Origin: Aquifex aeolicus
GTDB lineage: Bacteria; Aquificota; Aquificia; Aquificales; Aquificaceae
Direction: 5' to 3'
Length of the DNA: 12,602 nt
Assembly (NCBI GenBank): GCA_015662815.1
Contig: DQTK01000133.1
Span: 1 to 12,602, forward strand
The notes under the pieces are model-generated. The model was not told the origin of the DNA. It saw only the letters and a program-made list of their open reading frames with translations, and ran no database searches. This document shows positions 6,742 to 12,602 of the stretch, in pieces. Made by a program: the position numbers and the translations under genes. How positions within the stretch are numbered: position 1 is the stretch's first letter; each line of letters opens with the position of its first letter.

Positions 6742-7506
6742 CGACTCTTCAGTATACGTATGCGCGCTCAAAAGGAGGGGAAACACGTATCGGGTGCAGA
6801 AAGAATCGTTAATAAAGAAGAAATCGAGAAGGTTATTAAGGAATTCGTAAAAAGACCTTCAGATTTTGATTTTATGAATATCAAGATAGAAGAAATTAAA
6901 AAATTTAAGAAAATTTCTTTTAACTTAGAAATAAATAGTTTTATCTTTTCGGACGTAAAATCCGCCCGCGAGTTTGCCGTAAAAAAACTCTCAGAGCAGG
7001 GAATAAGTGAAGAAATAGCTGGAAAAGCTATAGACATTCTCTCCAAGGGGGCAAATCCTAAAGGAGGAAACATGAGAGGAGCCGTATTGATTGACATAGA
7101 AACGGGTGAGAGATTAGAACCAGACAAAGAGAGAGGTATAAGAACAGTTCATTTTGATTGGGAAAATAGAGAAGCAGTTACCGAGCTACTCCTCACAAAG
7201 GGTTATACTTTGCGAACAGTGGATGCACTTGCACTTACAACAAAAAATCTTTACTGTGGTGTTGTAGCAGAACTTTGCTGGAGTGATGACCCGGATTACG
7301 TAACCGGATACGTTTCCGGGAAAGAAATAGGATATGTAAGGATTACACCTCTGAAGGAAATGGGAAATCCTTTTGGGGGAAGGGTTTACTTTATTAAAAG
7401 GAAAAACCTAAAGAAAGTTTTAAACTGCTTAGAAAAAGAAGTTGTATTAATTAACTACCCTATTGGATTGATAAAAAGGAGCATACAAATGAAAAGCTCT
7501 GGATAA
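6739..7506 (+). CDS. bioW: 6-carboxyhexanoate-CoA ligase (pimeloyl-CoA synthetase)
   Basis: Activates pimelate with ATP and CoA to pimeloyl-CoA, the entry point of the biotin ring pathway (then bioF, bioA, bioD, bioB). The 255-residue protein has the BioW N-terminus FSIRMRA followed by KHVSGAER (15-22), the RGAVLIDIETGERL block, and the highly characteristic AELCWSDDPDYVTGYVSGKEIGYVRI segment. It ends shortly after GGRVYFI, as in the family. Met1 at 6739 was chosen because the conserved FSIRMRA begins right after it; the inner Met8 would remove part of the motif. No other biotin genes are in the window. The biotin produced is needed by acetyl-CoA carboxylase, whose AccC subunit is encoded 4 kb away. 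The start lies 10 bp from the divergent carbonic anhydrase gene and lacks a ribosome-binding site. Confidence 0.94.
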   Translation: MRLFSIRMRAQKEGKHVSGAERIVNKEEIEKVIKEFVKRPSDFDFMNIKIEEIKKFKKISFNLEINSFIFSDVKSAREFAVKKLSEQGISEEIAGKAIDILSKGANPKGGNMRGAVLIDIETGERLEPDKERGIRTVHFDWENREAVTELLLTKGYTLRTVDALALTTKNLYCGVVAELCWSDDPDYVTGYVSGKEIGYVRITPLKEMGNPFGGRVYFIKRKNLKKVLNCLEKEVVLINYPIGLIKRSIQMKSSG

Positions 7507-7595
7507 GTGAAGGTCTATCTCTTTAAAACGGAAAAGGTAAGTTACACAGAGAAACTATTCCAGTAGTAGGGGATGTTTTAAAAACGATAGTTTAA
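7507..7595 (+). pseudogene. possible frameshifted coding remnant after bioW
   Basis: Directly after the bioW stop, GTG at 7507 opens 19 codons (VKVYLFKTEKVSYTEKLFQ) ended by two tandem TAG codons at 7564-7569. A neighbouring frame continues with IPVVGDVLKTIV and stops at 7593-7595, in a TTAA overlap with the convergent TPR gene. Both halves look protein-like, but no family is recognisable and the whole is under 30 codons, so chance is a real possibility. There is no ribosome-binding site other than coupling to the bioW stop. Confidence 0.2.
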
Positions 7596-7915
7596 AAACT
7601 CATACTTTTGAGTTCTTCAATCCACTGTTGATACTCCTGTGCCATAGAAGGGTGATTGAATTTCATGGCTTGTTTAATCCCTTCTTCTAAAACTTCTATA
7701 GCTTTTTGAAATTCTTCCATTTCTTCATAACACTTGGCTAACGTTCTATATACAGCACCTTCGTCTTCCTGGAGCTGAAGATACTTTGTAAGGTGTTTTA
7801 TAGCATTTTCATAATCTTTGACTCTATAATATTCAAACCCTAAGGAATAATGAAATAGGATTTTCTGGATTTTTTTCAGGAGATTCTTAAAGTATTCTAC
7901 TCTATTTATTTTCAT
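7592..7915 (-). CDS. small TPR-repeat protein
   Basis: A 107-residue cytoplasmic protein of helical hairpins. One clear tetratricopeptide repeat spans about residues 20-52 (LGFEYYRVKDYENAIKHLTKYL) and a second about 54-87 (YRTLAKCYEEMEEFQKAIEVL), followed by a C-terminal capping helix with the motif QEYQQWIEEL. TPRs are protein-protein interaction scaffolds; the partner is unknown. It follows the DUF72 gene by 27 bases on the same strand. The start is odd: GGAGGT sits immediately against the ATG (1 base after GGAGG), too close for a standard Shine-Dalgarno. No in-frame upstream start exists before the DUF72 stop, and the next in-frame Met would cut into the repeats, so this ATG is kept. Confidence 0.8.
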   Translation of the reverse strand: MKINRVEYFKNLLKKIQKILFHYSLGFEYYRVKDYENAIKHLTKYLQLQEDEGAVYRTLAKCYEEMEEFQKAIEVLEEGIKQAMKFNHPSMAQEYQQWIEELKSMSF

Positions 7916-7942
7916 ACCTCCGACTGAATAATCATAATAAAA

Positions 7943-8782
7943 TTATTCCCATAACTTGGGAGCAAAACTGGAAAGCAGTCCCTTAGGAAATTTTACTTCT
8001 TCACCGAAAAGTTCTTTCAGTTGAAGGGCATTTAAAGCACCTTTTCCTCTGTAGTGGTTATTGAAGAATACATACGTGTCCTTTTTCTCGTAAATTTTTA
8101 GTATCTTATCCCTAATTTTTTCAATTTCTTCCGATGAGTAAAGATAATCATACCGTTGGTACGGTTCCCTGTGGTTGTGCCATTTTTCTTTGTTTCTTCC
8201 ATGTAGCCTTATATAATTTATCGTTCCCACAGAAACCCAAGGACCTACCAATAATCCCTTTACTTTAGGAGCATCTATATTTACAAGGGCGGAAAATCCT
8301 GCCTCTTCTACAAAATTGTAAAAATTGTGATTGGCAAAACTTCTGTGTCTTACCTCTATAACCCTATCTATACCTGCGAAATCCCTTGAAAGCTTTTTAA
8401 TGTACTCGATATTCTCAGGTGTATATCGAAAACTTTCGGGAAATTGAAAAAGGAGTACTATAAACCTTTTTTCTTCTTCTAAGAGTGGCTTTATACCATC
8501 TATAAACTTTTTTACATCTTCCTTTGTATAATCCATTTCGTGGGTAAATATCTGATTTACTTTTACTGCAAACTTTAAACGCTTCGTTTTTTCAAGGAAA
8601 CTGTGAAACGTAAAGGGATGAGGCATAGTGTAGTAAGTGTAATTTATTTCTACAACTTCAAAATATTTTTCATAATAAATTATCATTTCACCTTCCGGAA
8701 TATGAGAAGGGTAAAAAGTTCCTTTCCAATCTTTATAGGAAAAACCACTACATCCGATATAGATATTCTTAGGCTTTTTCAT
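7943..8782 (-). CDS. DUF72 (YecE-like) family protein
   Basis: A 279-residue protein of the DUF72/YecE family, a TIM-barrel-like fold of unknown function. Diagnostic blocks are IGCSGFSYKDWKGTFYP near the N-terminus, VEINYTYYTMP, a KVNQIFTH strand, the LLFQFPESF segment, EVRHRSF (around residues 143-149), INYIRLHGR and VFFNNHYRGKGALNAL near the C-terminus. These are the family's usual conserved aromatic and charged residues lining the barrel mouth. No signal peptide or membrane segment is present, so it is cytoplasmic. It lies 30 bases after atpA but carries its own TAAAAT box, so it probably starts a separate unit with the TPR gene. No Shine-Dalgarno precedes the ATG. I can assign the family but not a reaction. 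Confidence 0.88.
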   Translation of the reverse strand: MKKPKNIYIGCSGFSYKDWKGTFYPSHIPEGEMIIYYEKYFEVVEINYTYYTMPHPFTFHSFLEKTKRLKFAVKVNQIFTHEMDYTKEDVKKFIDGIKPLLEEEKRFIVLLFQFPESFRYTPENIEYIKKLSRDFAGIDRVIEVRHRSFANHNFYNFVEEAGFSALVNIDAPKVKGLLVGPWVSVGTINYIRLHGRNKEKWHNHREPYQRYDYLYSSEEIEKIRDKILKIYEKKDTYVFFNNHYRGKGALNALQLKELFGEEVKFPKGLLSSFAPKLWE

Positions 8783-8790
8783 ATAAAAGA

Positions 8791-8796
8791 ATTTTA
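8791..8796 (-). promoter_or_regulatory. putative -10 box of the DUF72 gene (leaderless start)
   Basis: On the minus strand TAAAAT (8796-8791) ends 8 bases before the ATG at 8782, the same hexamer and spacing as before accC. The intervening bases (TTCTTTTAT) hold no ribosome-binding site. The box lies in the 30-base gap after atpA. Confidence 0.45.
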
Positions 8797-8812
8797 AAGG
8801 GAAGAGGGAGAA

Positions 8813-10324
8813 TTAAGGAACAAATCTTTGTTTGAAGGTATCAAGAGATTCTTTTATCTTATTTTCAAGTTCTTCATCAATTTTTTTCTTCTCAAGAATT
8901 TCCTTGAGAAGCTCAGGCCTTTCGTTGTCAAGGAATACATACAATTCCTTTTCAAACTTTCTTACAGATTCAACAGGGATATCATCGAGATATCCATGGG
9001 TTCCGGCATATATTAGGATTATTTGCTTTTCAACGGGAATAGGATTGTAAGGTTCTTGTTTTAGAAGTTCTACAAGTCTTAAACCTCTATTGATTTGCTG
9101 TTGGGTTGCCTTATCGAGTTCGGATGCGAACTGAACGAAAGCTTCCAGTTCTCTGAACTGTGCGAGTTCAAGTCTGAGTGTTCCCGCAACCTGTTTCATT
9201 GCCTTTATTTGAGCTGCACCACCGACTCTCGATACGGAAAGACCTACGTTAATAGCAGGTCTAATACCTTTATTAAAGAGGTCCGACTCAAGGTATATTT
9301 GTCCGTCGGTAATGGAGATTACGTTGGTAGGAATATAGGCTGCAACGTCACCAGCTTTGGTTTCAATTATAGGAAGTGCAGTAAGTGAACCAGCTCCAAG
9401 GTCATCGTTCAATTTTGCCGCTCTTTCAAGGAGTCTTGAGTGGAGGTAGAACACGTCTCCGGGGTACGCTTCTCTTCCCGGGGGTCTTCTCATGAGTAGT
9501 GAAAGCTGCCTGTAAGCTTCAGCGTGCTTGGAAAGGTCATCGTATATTATTAACGCATGTTTTCCGTTATCCCTGAAGTATTCGCCGATTGTACATCCTA
9601 CAAAAGGAGCCAGGTATTGAAGTGATGCAGGGTCTGATGCAGAAGCTACTACAACACAGGTATATTCCATAGCTCCTTCTCTTTCAAGTAGCTCAATTAA
9701 TCTTGCAATAGCTGCTCTTTTTTGTCCTATAGCAACATAGATACAATAAACATCACTATTCTTTTGAGCGAGAATAGTATCTATTGCAACCGTGGTTTTT
9801 CCCGTAGCCCTGTCACCTATTATTAATTCTCTCTGTCCTCTTCCTATGGGAATCATTGCATCTATGGCTTTGATACCGGTTTGGAGAGGTTCATGAACGG
9901 GTTTTCTCTTTACAACACCGGGAGCAATTTTTTCAACCGGGGAACGATACTCAAATTGAATAGGTCCTTTTCCATCAAGGGGATTTCCCAAAGGGTCTAT
10001 AACTCTTCCTATTAATCCTTCTCCGACGGGAACGTCAAGAATTCTTCCGGTTCTTTTTACTATATGACCCTCTTCTATACCTGTTTCAGAACCCAAGATA
10101 ATAATACCTACGTTGTCTTCTTCAAGATTAAATGCCAGTCCTTGCTGTCCTCCTTGGAATTCGACTACTTCCATTGCCATAACGTTTTCAAGTCCGTAAG
10201 CCCTTGCTACACCATCACCAACGTAGTAAACTACCCCTACTTCTTCCATTTTGGCTTCGGGTTCAAAATCCTTTATCTGCTGTCTAAGTATTTCAAGGGC
10301 TTCCTCATAGGTCAGTGTAGCCAT
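8813..10324 (-). CDS. atpA: F1F0 ATP synthase alpha subunit
   Basis: Non-catalytic nucleotide-binding alpha subunit of the F1 head, 503 residues, normal length. Domains in order: beta-barrel (about 25-95), nucleotide-binding domain with Walker A GDRATGKTT (170-178) and Walker B-like HALIIYDDLSK (256-266), then the helical C-terminal domain. The arginine finger R366 is in GLSVSRVGGAAQ, and the MRRPPGREAYPGDVF block is intact. Walker A reads GDRATGKT where most alpha subunits have GDRQTGKT, so the nucleotide-contacting Gln is Ala here. No other ATP synthase gene flanks it: upstream is divergent ilvB and downstream a DUF72 gene. This fits the scattered ATP synthase genes known in Aquifex. Translation starts at ATG 10324, 6 bases after a strong GGAGG. 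Confidence 0.97.
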   Translation of the reverse strand: MATLTYEEALEILRQQIKDFEPEAKMEEVGVVYYVGDGVARAYGLENVMAMEVVEFQGGQQGLAFNLEEDNVGIIILGSETGIEEGHIVKRTGRILDVPVGEGLIGRVIDPLGNPLDGKGPIQFEYRSPVEKIAPGVVKRKPVHEPLQTGIKAIDAMIPIGRGQRELIIGDRATGKTTVAIDTILAQKNSDVYCIYVAIGQKRAAIARLIELLEREGAMEYTCVVVASASDPASLQYLAPFVGCTIGEYFRDNGKHALIIYDDLSKHAEAYRQLSLLMRRPPGREAYPGDVFYLHSRLLERAAKLNDDLGAGSLTALPIIETKAGDVAAYIPTNVISITDGQIYLESDLFNKGIRPAINVGLSVSRVGGAAQIKAMKQVAGTLRLELAQFRELEAFVQFASELDKATQQQINRGLRLVELLKQEPYNPIPVEKQIILIYAGTHGYLDDIPVESVRKFEKELYVFLDNERPELLKEILEKKKIDEELENKIKESLDTFKQRFVP

Positions 10325-10355
10325 ACCTTACCTCCTAACCTGTTTACTGAAAAGT

Positions 10356-10364
10356 ATTGTAGCA
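10356..10364 (-). promoter_or_regulatory. putative extended -10 promoter of atpA
   Basis: On the minus strand TGCTACAAT (10364-10356) combines an extended -10 TGn with TACAAT, five of six consensus bases. Transcription would start near 10349, giving a 5' untranslated region of about 25 bases that contains the GGAGG ribosome-binding site (10335-10331). No clear TTGACA-like -35 is seen, as is common for extended -10 promoters. Confidence 0.5.
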
Positions 10365-10373
10365 TAAAGATGC

Positions 10374-10394
10374 TTTAAACTATTGAAGTTTAAA
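10374..10394. promoter_or_regulatory. inverted repeat in the atpA-ilvB divergent region, possible operator
   Basis: TTTAAAC (10374-10380) and GTTTAAA (10388-10394) are perfect complements separated by 7 bases, a 21-bp dyad with centre spacing of two helical turns. It lies upstream of the atpA -10 box and between the two divergent genes. A dimeric regulator could bind here, but simple A/T sequence makes chance dyads more likely, so this is tentative. Confidence 0.3.
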
Positions 10395-10445
10395 TAAAAT
10401 TTAACAAATTTAATTAAATAATTATCGCGGAGGTATTGGCAAGAA

Positions 10446-12203
10446 ATGGCTGCAAAGAAGGGAGCAGACATAGTAATAGAAACACTAAAAGAAGAAGGAG
10501 TAGAAGTAATTTTCGGACTCCCCGGCGGAGCCATAATGGAAGTTTACGACGCACTCTATAGGCTCGGAGGAATAAAACATATACTTGCAAGACATGAACA
10601 AGGCGCAGGGCATATGGCTGAAGGTTATGCAAAGGCCACAGGAAAGGTTGGTGTTGTAATGGTTACCTCCGGACCCGGAGCTACAAACCTTGTAACTCCT
10701 ATAGCTGATGCATATATGGATTCCGTACCATTAGTCGCCATTACCGGGCAGGTGCCCACCCATCTCATAGGAAACGATGCCTTTCAAGAAGTAGATATAG
10801 TTGGTATTACAAGACCTATTACAAAACATAATTTTCTGGTTAGGAGCATAAAAGAACTTCCTCTCATACTAAGAGAGGCTTTTTACATAGCCAGAACCGG
10901 AAGACCGGGCCCCGTTTTGGTTGACCTTCCTAAGGATATAACTCAACAAATAGCAGATGTAAGCATTCCATCAGATGAAGAAGTCAAGCGTGCTCTCCCC
11001 GGTTATAAACCCCATGTAGAAGGTAATTCCCAACAGATTAAAAAGGCAGCTCAGTTGATAATGTCCGCTAAAAGGCCTGTACTTTACGTAGGTGGTGGTG
11101 CAGTAAATTCCGAAGCTCAAGAAGAGTTAATAGAATTGGCTGAACTAATGAAAATCCCCGTAACAACCACTACGCAAGGAAAAGGAGCATTTCCCGAAAC
11201 CCATTCTCTTTCTTTGAGAATGTTGGGAATGCACGGAACATACTATGCGAATATGGCAGTTTACAATTCGGACCTCCTTATAGCGGTAGGAGCCAGATTC
11301 GACGACAGAGTCACTGGGAAAATAGATGAATTTGCCCCGGAAGCCAAGATAATCCACATAGATATAGATCCAGCTTCCATCTCTAAGAATATTACAGTTG
11401 ACGTTCCAATAGTCGGTGATGTGAAGATAGTTTTAAGAAAACTCATAGAAGAACTCAAAAAGAAAGGAGCCAAGATTATTTATCCCGAGAAGAGGAAAAA
11501 GTGGTTAGAACAAATAGAGCAATGGAAAAGACTTTACCCGCTTACTTACAGAAATTCCGACAAAGTGATAAAACCCCAGTATGTAATTGAAGAACTGTGG
11601 AAAGCTACTAACGGAGATGCGATAATTGTTCCGGGTGTTGGACAGCATCAGATGTGGGCTGCAATGTTCTACAAATTCAAATATCCCAGACAGTTTATAA
11701 ACTCGGGCGGACTGGGAACAATGGGCTTCGGTCTTCCCGCGGGAATAGGAGCAAAAATCGGCAGACCAGACAGAGAAGTTTGGGTAGTAGATGGAGATGG
11801 TTCTTTTGTAATGACAATGCAAGAGATAATAACAGCTGTTCAGTATAAAATTCCCGTAAAAGTAGCTATAATCAACAACGCTTATCTGGGCATGGTTAGA
11901 CAGTGGCAAGAACTCTTTTACGAAAATAGGTACTCAGAGGTTGATTTAAGTGTTCAACCTGACTTTGTAAAACTTGCGGAATCTATGGGCGCTGTAGGAC
12001 TAAGGGCTAAAAAACCAAAAGAGGTTAGAGAGGTCATTGAAGAAGCAAGGAAAATTGAAGATAAACCGGTAATAGTAGATTTCTGGGTAGATAGAGAGGA
12101 AAATGTCTTACCTATGGTTCCCGCAGGAAAACCTTACAAGGATATGATTCTGGAAGATGGAAAAGGAAAACACGAAGCGGAAACTATGTACCTCGTAGGT
12201 TAA
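10446..12203 (+). CDS. ilvB: acetolactate synthase (acetohydroxyacid synthase) catalytic subunit
   Basis: Thiamine-diphosphate enzyme that condenses two pyruvates to acetolactate, or pyruvate and 2-oxobutyrate to acetohydroxybutyrate; first step of valine, leucine and isoleucine synthesis. The 585-residue protein has the three-domain layout: an N-terminal TPP domain with GLPGGAIMEVYDAL, the cofactor-activating E51 (ARHEQGAGH) and TSGPGATN; a central FAD-binding domain; and a C-terminal TPP domain with the magnesium motif GDGS (450-453) through NN (477-478), then GMVRQWQ with the Trp typical of true AHAS. AFQEVDIVGITRPITKHN is also an AHAS rather than pyruvate oxidase signature. The regulatory subunit gene ilvN/ilvH does not follow: the next gene is convergent, with a 4-bp stop overlap. 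A GGAGG (10429-10433) lies a rather long 12 bases before the ATG. Confidence 0.95.
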   Translation: MAAKKGADIVIETLKEEGVEVIFGLPGGAIMEVYDALYRLGGIKHILARHEQGAGHMAEGYAKATGKVGVVMVTSGPGATNLVTPIADAYMDSVPLVAITGQVPTHLIGNDAFQEVDIVGITRPITKHNFLVRSIKELPLILREAFYIARTGRPGPVLVDLPKDITQQIADVSIPSDEEVKRALPGYKPHVEGNSQQIKKAAQLIMSAKRPVLYVGGGAVNSEAQEELIELAELMKIPVTTTTQGKGAFPETHSLSLRMLGMHGTYYANMAVYNSDLLIAVGARFDDRVTGKIDEFAPEAKIIHIDIDPASISKNITVDVPIVGDVKIVLRKLIEELKKKGAKIIYPEKRKKWLEQIEQWKRLYPLTYRNSDKVIKPQYVIEELWKATNGDAIIVPGVGQHQMWAAMFYKFKYPRQFINSGGLGTMGFGLPAGIGAKIGRPDREVWVVDGDGSFVMTMQEIITAVQYKIPVKVAIINNAYLGMVRQWQELFYENRYSEVDLSVQPDFVKLAESMGAVGLRAKKPKEVREVIEEARKIEDKPVIVDFWVDREENVLPMVPAGKPYKDMILEDGKGKHEAETMYLVG

Positions 12204-12517
12204 AGATAAATAACCTCAACATCTTCAAGGGTAATAAGCTCCTTCTCTATCCCCCTTATTTTTTCTAAAAAACCTCTTACTTTTTCTTCTTCGTCAATTA
12301 TCTCTACAACTACGGGAAGTGAAGACCTCAGTTCGAAAAATCCCTGCTGTCTTAGAATTTTCTCCTTTCCATACCCTGCTATTCCTCTAAATACGGTAGC
12401 TCCTTTAAGCCCTTCATCTTTTGCAGCTTCAAGGATAAACTTGTATAGAGGTTTACCTTTATACTTTTTTTCCTCAGAGGTAAAAATTCTCAAAAGTTTC
12501 TTTTTAACGATTTTCAT
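12200..12517 (-). CDS. DUF190 family protein (CrcB-associated)
   Basis: A 105-residue protein of the DUF190 family, a ferredoxin-like, PII-like fold of unknown biochemical role. Recognisable features are the N-terminal RIFTSEEKKYKGKPLYKFILEAAKDEGLKGATVFRGIAGYG block and the C-terminal LPVVVEIIDEEEKV...FLEKI segment. Proteins of this family are often encoded beside the fluoride channel gene crcB, and that is what is seen here: the ATG overlaps the stop of a CrcB-like coding end by four bases (ATGA). A regulatory or small-molecule-sensing partner role for the channel is plausible but inferred. GGGGAA about 6 bases before the ATG can serve as the ribosome-binding site. The 3' end overlaps the ilvB stop by 4 bp. 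Confidence 0.9.
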   Translation of the reverse strand: MKIVKKKLLRIFTSEEKKYKGKPLYKFILEAAKDEGLKGATVFRGIAGYGKEKILRQQGFFELRSSLPVVVEIIDEEEKVRGFLEKIRGIEKELITLEDVEVIYL

Positions 12518-12602
12518 AGTGCTTCCCCTATTTTGTATCCCAAGAAAGTTCCTGAAATTCCCAATAGATTAGTCCCTACAAAATACAATATAAACTTTAG
12601 AA
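12514..12602 (-). CDS. crcB: fluoride channel CrcB/FluC, C-terminal end only (cut by window edge)
   Basis: On the minus strand an open frame enters from the window edge and encodes 28 residues before TGA at 12516-12514. It reads LKFILYFVGTNLLGISGTF followed by LGYKIGEAL, a hydrophobic, glycine-rich helix. This matches the last membrane helix and short LGYxxG tail typical of CrcB/FluC, a dual-topology small membrane protein that exports fluoride. Its stop overlaps the DUF190 start as ATGA, the usual coupled arrangement for this gene pair. The sequence is short, so the assignment leans on context: hydrophobic end, ATGA coupling and the DUF190 partner. The frame has no stop back to the edge at 12602. 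Confidence 0.7.
   Translation of the reverse strand, partial: LKFILYFVGTNLLGISGTFLGYKIGEAL

Noticed and set aside
6768..7127. 119-codon open frame on the minus strand inside bioW
   Set aside because: Antisense shadow; Ser/Phe/Ile-rich composition from Lys/Glu codons read backward, with bioW clearly the real gene.
7575..7599. Imperfect direct repeat GTTTTAAAAAC / GTTTAAAAAC with 15-base period
   Set aside because: Only two units of simple A/T-rich sequence at the end of the TPR gene; not enough for a repeat array or a terminator.
7927..7947. AATAAT...ATTATT hairpin at the end of the DUF72 gene
   Set aside because: All A/T, 6-bp stem with a 9-base loop and no T-tract; too weak for a thermophile terminator.
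11505..11909. 134-codon open frame on the minus strand inside ilvB
   Set aside because: Antisense shadow of a strongly conserved gene; its translation has low-complexity, Cys/Tyr/Ser-rich composition and no recognisable motif.

Overview
The window comes from a compact, AT-rich bacterial chromosome and most likely from a thermophilic, flagellated member of the Aquificales, close to Aquifex. I judge this from remembered family sequences, not from a search. The TrmH, BioW, AtpA and malate dehydrogenase proteins resemble their Aquifex aeolicus counterparts, and the first gene belongs to the small metallophosphoesterase subfamily named after Aquifex AQ1575. Unrelated genes are packed together, and atpA stands alone, which fits the scattered operons known in that group. 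I see no mobile elements, CRISPR arrays, prophage or rRNA.

Layout. (1) 64-2999, plus strand: metallophosphoesterase, malate dehydrogenase (mdh) and the biotin carboxylase subunit of acetyl-CoA carboxylase (accC). (2) 5525-2996, minus strand: a flagellar operon made of a 70-residue FlgN-like protein, flgK and flgL, preceded by a very good sigma-28 (FliA) promoter match. (3) 5586-6215 plus trmH, convergent with a gamma-type carbonic anhydrase (6728-6207 minus), which is divergent from bioW (6739-7506 plus). (4) 8782-7592 minus: a DUF72 protein and a TPR protein. (5) 10324-8813 minus: atpA, divergent from ilvB (10446-12203 plus). (6) The right edge, minus strand: the last 28 codons of a CrcB/FluC fluoride channel, overlapping by 4 bp (ATGA) a DUF190 protein.

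The genes are mostly central metabolism and housekeeping: malate interconversion, fatty-acid initiation, biotin-precursor activation (BioW, needed ultimately for the carboxylase that AccC serves), branched-chain amino acids, ATP synthesis and tRNA modification. Flagellar hook-filament junction genes and a fluoride-defence pair make up the rest. I find no novel multi-gene defence or mobile system.

The most interesting signal is in how genes start. Five genes (metallophosphoesterase, mdh, accC, trmH, DUF72) lack a Shine-Dalgarno sequence and have a TAAAnT box 7-8 bases before the ATG. The bioW and carbonic anhydrase genes have a CATAAT box 7 bases before theirs. This is the geometry expected for leaderless mRNAs. 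Genes inside operons (flgK, flgL, DUF190) and genes with real upstream regions (atpA, ilvB) instead carry GGAGG-like sites. The bioW/carbonic anhydrase start is extreme: the two start codons are 10 bp apart, and each gene's putative -10 box contains the other gene's start codon.
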